This document shows, piece by piece, positions 22,301-34,300 of a DNA stretch of 64,000 nucleotides; the first letter of the stretch is position 1, and each line of letters starts with the position of its first letter. Under the pieces are notes generated by a model. The model saw only the letters and a program-made list of their open reading frames with translations. It was not told where the DNA came from and searched no databases. Position numbers and translations under genes: made by a program. The stretch is from Meghimatium bilineatum (lineage: Eukaryota; Mollusca; Gastropoda; Stylommatophora; Philomycidae): assembly GCA_034231615.1 (NCBI GenBank), contig CM067306.1, forward strand, positions 49,422,281 to 49,486,280. The letters are read 5' to 3'.

Positions 22301-25300
22301 TCGCAATGTGTTCTCCCTAGGGCCTTCAACTATGTTCTCAGTCTGCTCTTTGCCGTATGTTCTCACTATGTTCTCAGTCTGCTCTTTGCCGTATGTTCTC
22401 ACTATGTTCTCAGTCTGCTCTTTGCCGTATGTTCTCAGTCTGCTCTTTGCCGTATGTTCTCACTATGTTCTCAGTCTGCTCTTTGCCGTATGTTCTCACT
22501 ATGTTCTCAGTCTGCTCTTTGCCTTATGTTCTCACTTGGTTCTCAGTCTGCTCTTTGCCTTATGTTCTCACTTGGTTCTCAGTATGGTCTCACAGTATAT
22601 TCGTCATATGTACACAACTGGGGTCTGGGGCATGGTCTCCCTATGGTCTTCAACTATAGTGTCACTATTGTCTCACCATGTTCTCTCTAGGTTCTAACAT
22701 ATTCGCAGTATATTCTCACTATGTTCTAACATATTCGCAGTATATTCTCACTATGTTATAACTATGTTCTACCATGTTCTAACATATTATTGATATGTTC
22801 ACTCTTGGTTCTTCAACTATGTTCTCATTCTCCGCTTCAACTATGTTCTCACTATATTATCTCTATGGTCTTGAACTAAGTTCTAACATGGTCTTACAAG
22901 CTTCTAACTTGTTCTAATATATTCTTAGTATGTTCTCGCTAGGTTCTTCAATTATGTTATTCATCTGCTCTTCGTCTATCTTCTCACTATATTCTCACTT
23001 GGTTCTGAGTATGTTCTCACAGTATGCTCATCCTATGTCGGCAACCTTGTTCTCACAGTTTTCTCAGTTCTTCCTAGGTTCATCGAGTATGATCTCAGTA
23101 TATTCTCATTAGGTTCTCAGTATGTTCCCACAGTATATTCTCAATATGTTCTTCCTATATTCTCACTAGCTTCATCGAATATGTTCTCTACCCATGTTCT
23201 CACAACATATTCTGAGGGAGCTGACAGACTGGCAAAAGCAGGTGCAAAAAAGGAACAATTCCAGAACAGAATATCACTGACTGAAGCAAAAATCCTCATC
23301 AAAGGAAAATACAAACATACACGGAGTCAGAGAACAGGCAGTAACTTTCCACAGGACCCTATTCTAAAGATAAACAGGTCACAACAAACAACAATTTTTC
23401 GACTTCGCACAGGACACTGTAGACTACAAGCACATCTCCACAAAATTAAGACTGTCCAAACTGACCAATACCCATGTCAAAAGGGTCCCCAGACTCCAGA
23501 ACATATTATGCAGACTCTTTGATGACGTGAGAACCAAAATATGACCCCAAGAGACAGATCTGAAGGTGAAGCTGTGGGGCAACCGTGAGGACCTCCTGCT
23601 GACGACTGAATTCATGGAGGCGGCCCACCTTCCTGTATAGACATATGAGCATAGGAAACAGAAGAAGAAGAAGATCGCAGAAGAAGAAGAAGATCGCAGA
23701 AGAAGAAGAAAGAATAATGGGAAACATCAATCTCAGCTATGCTCATATCAGCAGCATCATGAGATGTGTCGACTGGCGTAGACGAACAGGCACTGCATAA
23801 TAGTATCATTCTAGAATTATCATAATCAGTGACTGGAAATTAGTGCGGTTTGTCTAACATGGTCTAGCATGGGCCTGACCTTGGCTTACCCGAGGAGATC
23901 TTAAATGATTTGATGTTCTTGACCTGACTCTGTCCGTTGAATAACTTCAAGCTCTGACATGGACTTTTGCGAAAATTAGAAGAATTAGAATGTTCAAAGG
24001 GAAAAAATTAAGCGCATGCAAAACCATCCGATGTATGCGCCAATTTCTAGATCAACCACAAGCAGGTTGAAGAGAACCAGCTTCTGTCACCTCTAAAGAT
24101 ATCCATGAACAACATAAAGAAATCCTCACAAACCTCCCAAATGAAATTGAAACACTAACGGACTTTGAAGAGCCAGGCAATAGTCTCCAGAATGTCTCCC
24201 TAATAACACAGGTTCCTGGAATAATTAATAAGGAATACCAAACTCCACCTCAACTAAAAGCATTGACACTGGAGATGATAGAAATAAAATACAATCCCAA
24301 GGATTGGACACATGTCTACACAGATGGATCGGCCGAAGGAGCAGTAAGGAATGGAGGAGGTGGAATTTTTATAAGACTCAAATATGGGAAGACAATATCA
24401 AAAGCTTTTCCAACCGGGAAATACTCCTAATTTTAGAGCAGAAGCAGTTGCACGCCATCAAGCACTGAAAGCCTTCACTGAACCAGGACTGCCAAGACCA
24501 AAGAAGATAGCCATATTCACAGATTGCAGATCCCTACTGGAATCAATCCAGAGCAACAGAAACGAAAGCTTTCTGCACAACATCAAACATGAGCTAAGAC
24601 AGATCCAAAAATCAACAGCTATTGCCCTTCAGTGGATACAATCACACTGTGGAATCATGGGAAATGAGAAAGCGGATGCTCTGTCAAAGGCAGGAAGTGA
24701 AATGGAGCAACACAGACACCCACTGTCTTATGGAGAAGTAAAAACAATAATCCGCAACACATACTCAGCAAAGTGGAAGAAAGAAATGGCAGGGGAATAC
24801 GAACATGATGCAATACATCTCCTCCAAAGATATCATCAGACCACAATATTTCGCCTTAGAACAGGCCACTGCAGACTGTTAGGTTACCTTTATCGATTAA
24901 GGATCTCATACACAGATGAATGTCCATGTGGATCCGGAACCCAGACTCCAGAACACATACTTCAGGACTGCCCAACATACAAAGAGCAGAGACAGCAGAC
25001 CTGGCCAGAGGATACAGACTTGAGGCAAAAGCTATGGGGCAGCCGCTCTGACCTGTAGAAAACAGTGGACTTCGTCTTGATGACAGGTCTGACGGTATAG
25101 CATGACCACATGCTGAACGCAGAAGAAGAAGAAGAAAAGTATGTCAAAATTTAAAATGCATGCTGTCGAAACATAGTCTTTGATGATTTTTCTCTGCAGA
25201 AAGTCTTCCTCTTTTTCTTTTGCAATCTGGTACCCATATTAATAGCTAGTTTACGGGCAGCCCTAATCACATTTTACCTTCCCATAGAGCACATCTTTAA

Positions 25301-28300
25301 TTTCTCCTTCAACTACATACGTTTTTGTTCTTCTAATTTTGACCAGAAGTGTTTCCATTTTCATTGTGATTGGTGTTTTTCATCGCAGGGTTTCTTCCGT
25401 AGATCAATTCAACAAAAAATTCAATATAGACCTTGTCTTAAGAACCAGCAATGCAGCATTCAACGTGTCAACAGGAATAGGTGTCAATATTGCAGGTACG
25501 TTTCTAAGTTTAACCTTGTGTATGTAAACTTAAATTTAAACCATACGGATGTGAGAGCTGGAAAAGCTCTTTATCCTCAGAAAAGAAATTGAGTTTCGAG
25601 AACAAATGTCTTCGTAGGATAACTAACACCCATTGGAGTGAATTCAAATCGAATGATAAAATCAGAGAAGATACACATCAAAATTTCATCACAGATGTTA
25701 TCAGAAAATGCCGTTGGTCCTACATCGGGTATGTCCTACGCGCAGACACCAACCGAATACACCACCAATCTCTTGAATGGATATCTGCATGCAAAAGAGC
25801 AAGGGGTAGACCAAAAGAAACACTCAGAAGAACAATACTTAGAGATAGTAAAACAACCAATATTCATACTATTCACGAACTGCACAGAATAGCTTTGAAC
25901 AGACAGAATTGGAGAGATCTGACTTCAGCGCAAAAGGAAAATGAATGAATGTAAACTTATATTATCTATTAGTTTTTTTTTTACTCCTCGCCCGTGTGTT
26001 GCCGGGCCCGAAAGGGGAGCAAAGAATAGCAACACTGATTACCTTCCACGCATGTCGTAAAAAGCGACTAAGGAGGTTATGGGATGGAGTTGGCTGTCCC
26101 ATCCCATATAGGGTCAGTGACCCAAAGCCATGCTGAAGTAGGATGTGTCAGGCCGAAAGGCGCAGATATCGCAGAAATACTGTAAACCATGACACAACGC
26201 ATTCCGTTCTCTGGACTACATCCTGCTAATATGCAGGAGTTTGAGAACGAACGCAGAAGAAGAAGAAGTATTTTACTCCAGGACTCGTTATTCATCCGCT
26301 GCCTAACGGGTCAACACGGAAGTGCCTTAAGCTAAGGGAAATAAACCCACACAGAAAATCCGGAGGGAAGACCCTAAGACAGTCAATGGTGTATTAAACC
26401 ATGATTGGGCTCCAGTAAAGACCTGTGTACGAAAAATAAACACGCCCTGAAAGGCTGATTTTGTACTGTTTCCGCACATTTCGTTGGTCGGTCTTGACTT
26501 TCTTGGCATACTCTTAAGTATATAAATAGTGATCAACAAAATGTACGACTATAATCAAAAGCGTAACCAAAAAAAAAAGACTTGTTTACTTTCAGTACAG
26601 AAGTATTTACTGCCGACGGTCTCGCTTTAAACCGTGACCTTTGCCAATAGAAGACCTACCAACATAATTAAATCAAGTCTTTTGTATCTATTTCTGATTA
26701 TTCCCGTACATTTCGTTAGTCGGCGTTGGCAGGCGACACACAGGCAACACAAAGTATATAAATAGTGACCAACGGAAATTGCGACAATAATCAAACAAAA
26801 GTAACGAATCAAGGTTTAATTATATGCATAGATCTTATAGTACTGTGCATATATTTTATAGTACTGTCATATATCTTATAGTACTGTCATATATCTTATA
26901 GTACTGTCATATATCTTATAGTGCTCTCATAGATCTTATATTACTATCATAGATCTTATAGTACTATCATAGATCTTATAGTACTGTCATAGATCTTATA
27001 GTACTGTCATAGATCTTATAGTACTGTCATAGATTTTATAGTACTATCATAGATCTTATAGTACTGTCATAGATATTATAGTACTGTGCATAGATCTTAT
27101 AGTACTGTCATAGATCGTATAGTACTGTGCATAGATCTTATAGTACTGTGCATGTGACGACTAAGTTGGATGTAAATTGTAGTTATAGTTTTAATGTAAA
27201 GTAAACAGACACTAGAAATAATGTTACTTTATGTAATAGGACATTTTGAACTATAATATGAAATTAGGATAAACAATGTGCATAGAGTATCATCATCAAA
27301 CTCATAACCCTTCAATGTCGCAGGGCTGCCAGGGTGGTCACTCTGGAAACATCAACACATACATCCCGCCATATCTCCATTCTCAGTTCTTTGTTTAAGT
27401 GAGGAGTATCTAAATCCTGTTTCATCATCGTGTGACATATTCTTTCCAGAATTTGATCTTCCTTATAGATTCTCTGAACAATTCGCGATTCTGGGCGAGT
27501 TGCCGCAGCTAGGGACATGTTTAAGCAATCTGATATATTACTGCACCATCGCCGTCTTGGACGCCCTCTTCCCTTGTTGCCGTTAACTCTGCCTTCAGCT
27601 ACTCATCTTTCCATGCTGTTATGTCTCTTTATATGATACAAAAAACAATGTTTAAGCAATCTGATATATTACTGCACCATCGCCGTCTTGGACGCCCTCT
27701 TCCCTTGTTGCCGTTAACTCTGCCTTCAGCTACTCATCTTTCCATGCTATTATGTCTCTTTATATGATACAAAAAACAAAGCTTTCTTGTTAGGATGTTG
27801 TTAATGAAAAGCATGTCTAGTCTTTAATATTATCAGTCCATACTTTCTTTTTCCCTCTTTTTCTTCGACCCTCATTTATTTCCTGCAGAATAATTTTAGA
27901 CTTAATCACATGATCAAACCACACGTTTGGGATGTTTCCCCACTGCTATGATATGTTCTTGTTGACTGCAAGAGCATTGATTATGTTTGTCACGTGTATA
28001 TATATATATATATATATATATAGGTTTTATATTCTGTATTATGAATGCATAATACTCATCTTTAACATTTATTATCAGCCTGTATTCTCTTCTACATTTC
28101 CGCTGTAATTGTCCATTTCTCACATCAATACAAAAGATTGGATATTATTAACTATTTATATATTTACTGGTAGATGACAATAATTAGTTACCACCGGAAA
28201 GATCAACGGGAGACGGTGGAAGACAAAGAAAGAAGTATCTGGATGTGTTGTCACACCGGGGCAGGAGAAAATGTGACGAACTGAATTTATTAACAACAAA

Positions 28301-31300
28301 AATGGATAGAGATGTGGGAAAATATGTGCGCCTACGTTTATCGCTACGCTACGCTACAACGAACGTATATTGTTTTGATGGGTTAATTGATAGGTTGATC
28401 GTCATAAGAAATAAACATACAGACTTCTAGTTTGTTCCATTGTCTGTAATCCTGAAACAATATATAACGGTTGAATACAAGTTTAACATTGAACAATACA
28501 CAGGATCAACATTTCGACCAAAAGGCCGTTATCAAGATAGGGACTAACAAACACAGAATGGAACCACAAAATAAACGGGGACTCCGTGAAACAACAATGT
28601 GATTCTCTATGTAGGTCTGAAAAACTACTAATAGGCTGTTGCATTTAGACTCCATTTGATTTTGTGGTTTCATTCTGTTTGTTGTCCCTTTATTGATAAA
28701 GACCTTTTCGTCGAAACGTCGATCAACATAAAATACAGTTTAAACATAGAACTGTTATTTAATCATTTTAATTTTTTGTTTGTTCAATATCATTGTATTA
28801 ATGATAGATATTAACACCAAAGAGCTGCATTGTACCAAATTGATAGATGTATCGGTTTTCAAACGTGCTCCCGGTCCTGTCATCCGAAAAGCAGGACTTA
28901 TGGAAATCATCTGAACATCATGAGCACCCCTATGTTCCGTGCTACTGAAGTGGTCAGCAACATAAGTACGAGTCTTGTTTTTTTTTTTAAATGCAGTTCA
29001 AATTGCTGACAGAATCGGTTTCTGAGCATTCTACCAGCCTCCATTATGTACGGCATGGTTCAACGCATATGTCATATATGATATTACGGGACAAACACGT
29101 GAAACTGTCACCTGATGAGAGTATCAATAACAGTACGTAATTCCGTAGCTCCAAGCGATAAACATTTTTTTTAAACAACGAAAAAAATCCACTTTGTAAA
29201 ATAAGATGTTAAGAGTGAGATTTGAACTCATGACCTCTTAAGCACAAGGAGATCGGCTTCTAGATCAAAGGAAAGCTGTAAAGGATATGTTCAATGATTA
29301 CATATGATCAAATCTGCAAATTTTGACGAAGATTCTACGATCATCATCATCAGGTGTGGAATACACTGGCTTAGGCGACCATGTATATCCACAACTCCAT
29401 TTCTAGTATCTCTTATCAGGATTGTTGTGGACTCTTTGCCGTGCCAAGATGTCAGACTATCTAATATTTTCTCCGGTATTGGCCTCAATCTCTCTTGTAT
29501 TATATCTTGCCTGTTGTAACTATGTTCTTCAGAACCCCCCTGTTTCATAACGTGTCCAAAAAATAGAGATTGTCTTATTCAACAATTCTGTTGCCTCTTA
29601 ATGTCCACTATCCTGTTTATTTATTATCCAAGACTTGCATTTATGAGCTAGAATCGATGCTATGTAGCCCTGAAGAACTCTCTTCATCAGTTCTATTAAC
29701 ATGGACATATTAAGCAGTGGGAGCCGCGTTAGCGCAGTGGTTAGCGCACTGGCTTCGCATATGAGTGGGTTTATTCCCCAGTTGAGGCGGAAATGTTTTC
29801 AGATCGCAACGGCTCCCAGATCGACCCAACCTTAAATGGGTACCGGATTAATCCGGGAAGTAAAGACTGCGAGGGAGAGGAGATGGCTACCGCCCGTTAA
29901 GAGCATGATGAGAGTATCAATAACAGTACGTAATTCCGAAGCTCCAAGCAATAACATTTTTTATTAAACAACGAAAACAATCCACTTTGTAAAATAAGAT
30001 GTTAAGAGTGAGATTTGAACTCGTGACCTCTTAAGCACAAGGAGATCAGCTTCTCATGCAGAGCCTGTGAAATGTGAGATCGCTAACATCTCACACCCCT
30101 ACGCATTAATAAATGCTATGGGTTACTTTACTTTTTTTTAAAATTAAGCAGTATATTCTTTATTTGTATGAATGCTGCCTTTGCTTGCCCTATTCTGTTT
30201 CTTATCTCTGTTGAAATTCTTCCATCTGATGTCATTGCTGTTCCTAAATATTTCAATCGGTTGACCTGTTTGAGTATTGTCATTCACTTTGATCTTACAG
30301 GATGGAAGTTTTTGTTTCTTATGAACAGACATACCTTCTGAATTCTTATTATTTTAAGAAAAGGCATCTGTCTTTGCTTTCTGTTACTATTATGTTGATT
30401 AATTCTTGTAGATGTTTCTCACTTTTGACAATCAGAACAGCATCATCTGCATTTCTCGTTATTTATGTTATGTCCGCCCACTAAAATTCCTGAAATATTA
30501 TCAATTGTTTGCAATGTTTTCACTGTACAAGGAGAACAAATTTGGTGAAAGTACACATCCCTGTCTGACACCTTGTTTTATCTGTTGAAACGGTCAAATT
30601 TGGTTGTCCACTCATATAGCTGCTGTTTGTTGCCACTATATTTTGATTATTCTTAGATCTTGACTATTTAATATTCAGATTGTCTAGAATGTGGACAACA
30701 TCACTGTGTCTGACCTTGTCAAAAATGAAGATGATATAATCATGAATAATTAAATATGTAGATGAGATAAAGGGCAAGTATTGGACAATACAGTAAGATG
30801 ACCAGGGAAAGATAATGAGGACCTGAAGAAACTCCATTAATAATCTGATTTTTAAGTAATTCTCTATCATCTCCTCTAGACATGGTACATGATGATGATG
30901 ATCTTAAATTGTGTATTGATTGCCTGTTTGGCTATTTTGTTATATTTTCATATTTCTTTTTTTATTTGCACAGGCTTAAGAAGTGCATCTCAGTTGGAAT
31001 GTCCAGAGATGGTGAGCGGTTTTTTTTTCCCATGCTGTTCACGTGTGCTGTGTTGTTTGTCATTGTGTTTAGTAGCAGACTTTTTCAGTCAGTGTGCCAC
31101 ATTGATCCTCATAAAGGTTTTCCTGCCATGCCATAATGTATTTAAAATTAACTGGTTTGCAAATGTGTTTATTCATCCGGCAGCAAATAAAGGAACATTC
31201 AGGACTGGTTATCAAGAAACACTTCTGGCAGTGATGAAACGGAGCAAACTTATTTGGTATTGCCATGTAATGAGAAATGAATCACTATCTAAAACTATTT

Positions 31301-34300
31301 TACATGAAAGTTGGGGGTGAAAGGAAAAGAGGAAAGCGCCCAGAGGAAATCCTGGATTGACAACATCAAAGAATGTTCCGGGCATGCATTTTCCACAGTA
31401 ACACAATCGTCTGAATGACTGAGGACAGAGATGGTTAGAGAGCTTTTATGCTGATGTATCTCTCCGGTATGGCACCCCTGCGACCCTAACAAGTTATTGG
31501 TAGTATTATTGAGGTTTCATCAGTGTACTGGCAGAAGGGGCCTGCTTAATTGGCTGTTTATCTGCATGTCTGAGATAATTAGTTACAATATGGTTTAAAA
31601 GTTTGTGACATTTTCAGTAGCTTTTCGCCGGGGCCGAAAGGGGAAGAAAATAATAACAAAACTGTTCACTTTCCATGCATGTTGTAGGAGGCAATTAAGG
31701 AGGTTAGGGGGGGTGGAGATTACTTTCCCATTCCATATATGGATAAAGTGACACACAAGCCATGCTGAGGCTGGATGTGTCAAGCTGAAAGGCTCTTGAC
31801 ATCGCAGCAAAATTGTAATCCTTGATACAATGCATTCCGTTCTCAGGACTACGTTGTGCTAATATGCAGGAGTTTGAGAACTAACCCATATGAAGAAGAA
31901 CAGTTTTTTTTGTCTCCTAAGAGAACTACAAGTAATATTTTTTGTCTCCTGAAAACTGCAAGTAATATTTGTGTCTCCTCAGAACTACAAGTAATATTTT
32001 TGTCTCCTGGGAGAACTACAAGTAATATTTTTGTCTCCTTAGCAGGATGTAGTCCAGAGAACGGATTGCGTTGTGTCATGGTTTACAGCATTGCTGCGAT
32101 ATATGCGCCTTTTGGCCTGACACATCCGACTTCAACATGGCTTTGGGTCACTGACCCTATATGGGATGGGACAGCCAACTCCATCACATAACCTCCTTAG
32201 TCGCCTTTTACAACATTCATGGAAGGTAAACAGTGTTGCTATTCTTTACTCCCCTTTCGGACCCTGGCAACACACGGGCATCCTGAGAGAACTACAAGTA
32301 ATATTTTTGTCCTCTGAGAGAACTACAAGTAGTATTTTTGAACCCCCACTCCTTCTAACACTGCTTGAAGTCTATGGATGACTGATACCTGTGTCAGAGT
32401 TATCAATGTGGAGGTATGTGGTTGGCTGCTACCTCTGTCAAAGTCGTTAATGTAGACATCTGAAAGTGTACTAAGAAAATAAGAAGACAAAATGATGAAG
32501 AATCTTATTCAATATTGTATTCTAGCCCCCGCCGAAGACGGATGTGTCGGCCATTTGCGCAAATCAAACGGTGACACAACGCATTTCCATTCTCTGGACT
32601 ACAACCTGCTGGAAATCTAGTAGGAACATTATCCTGCTATAAGATAGATCTTGTGGAAATTTGAGTATGAACGCACAAAACAAAAAACAAAAATTAAATG
32701 CGCAGAAATCTCAGCCAAGTTGTTACCTAATGTATCCGATTGTCTGGACTGCATCCTGCCAATCACCAGCAGGAGTTTGAGAATAAATTACAAGAAATAG
32801 TTAAAAGATTGAATTCAATATTTGCTATTTGTCTCTAGCTGTACGATTTGGTCGAGTCCCCAAGAAGGAAAAAGCCAGAATTATCGAACAGATGCAGAAG
32901 AAGAGCTTAGCGTCGCAGTCCAGTGAGCTGAACATTCTGTTAGCCAATGATCTTGATGTGGTTCAAGCGGTTGTGGCTGCTCATCATCAAACATGTGATA
33001 TTACGCAGTTTCGTGCACACCAGATGAGAGATGTTGCTTTGCATAAACAGGAATACATTAATTGTCCTGCAAATATGGTATGTCTTTGTGCTTGTTGTCT
33101 TTATATTTGTTGTCTGTGGTTGTCATCTTTATGGATGTTGTTGTCTTTGTGGCTGATGTTGTCTTTGTGACTTGCTGCCTTTGTGGTTGTTTTTGTCTTT
33201 GTAGTTGTTGTCCTTGTGGCAGTTGTTGTCTTTGTGGCAGTTGTTGTCTTTGTGGTTGTTGTTGTCTTTGTGGCTGTTGTTGTCTTTGTGGTTGTTGTTG
33301 TCTTTGTGGCTGTTGTTGTCTTTGTGGCTGTTGTTGTCTTTGTGGCTGTTGTTGTCTTTGTGGCTGTTGTTGTCTTTGTGGCTGTTGTTGTCTTTGTGGC
33401 TGTTGTTGTCTTTGTGGCTGTTGTTGTCTTTGTGGCTGTTGTTGTCTTTGTGGCTGTTGTTGCCTTTGTGGTTGTTGTTGTTGTCTTTGTGGCCGTTGTT
33501 GTCTTTGTGGCTGTTGTTACCTTTGTGGCCGTTGTTACTTTTGTGGCTGTTGTTACCTTTGTGGCTGTTGTTACATTTGTGGTTTTACCTTTGTTGTTGT
33601 TATCTTTCTGATTATTGTGGTAATTGTCTTTGTTGTCATTATTGTTATGATTGTTGCCTTTATGGTCATTGTCTTTGTGGCTGTTGCCTGTCTGGTTGCT
33701 GCCTATGTGGTTGTTATAGTTTTCATTGTGATAGTTCTCATTGTAGTTGTTGTCATTGTCGCATGTGTGTTGTCGATGCCCTAAAGGGGATCAAAGAATA
33801 ACAACTCTGTTTACCATTCATACGACAATCAATATAAGGAAATATTTGGGTCATATTGAGTCCCAAAAATTTTAATAATTATGATAATAAAATTTCTCTC
33901 TGCAAAAGAGATCGTGGGTTCGAATCCAGCTCACGACATCTTGTTTAGAAAGTGGATTTTTTCCAAAGATCTCTAGAATTAGTGTCTGTAATTACAGTGT
34001 CATAATTTTACCATTCATGTATGTCATAGGTGGCTACTATGGGGGTTTTGGGGTGGTGTTGATTGTCCCATTCTATATAGGGTCAACATGACCCTAGGTC
34101 AGGCTGAAGTCGGATGTTTCATGCAAAATGGTACAGATACTACAGCTATGCTGTAAATGATGACACACCGCATTCCGTTCTCCGGTCTACATCCTGCTAA
34201 ACTGCAGGAATATGAGAACAAACGCAGACAAGATGATAACCGCAGACTGTCCAATACTGCAATCAGTGGTTTCCAACATTTTGTGGATCGTGCCCTGACA

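Noticed and set aside
22206..22697. Overlapping 100-163-codon frames on the plus strand
   Set aside because: All three frames stay open because of the TATGTTCTCAC repeat; there is no protein-like sequence.
26831..27152. CRISPR-like regular repeats
   Set aside because: There are no unique spacers between units and the genome is eukaryotic; it is a plain 20-bp minisatellite. The same applies to the other arrays.
33062..33784. 240-codon cysteine-rich open frame
   Set aside because: It is a translation of the 18-bp minisatellite. The two other plus frames are equally open, and the start lies within E75 exon 4 in a different frame.
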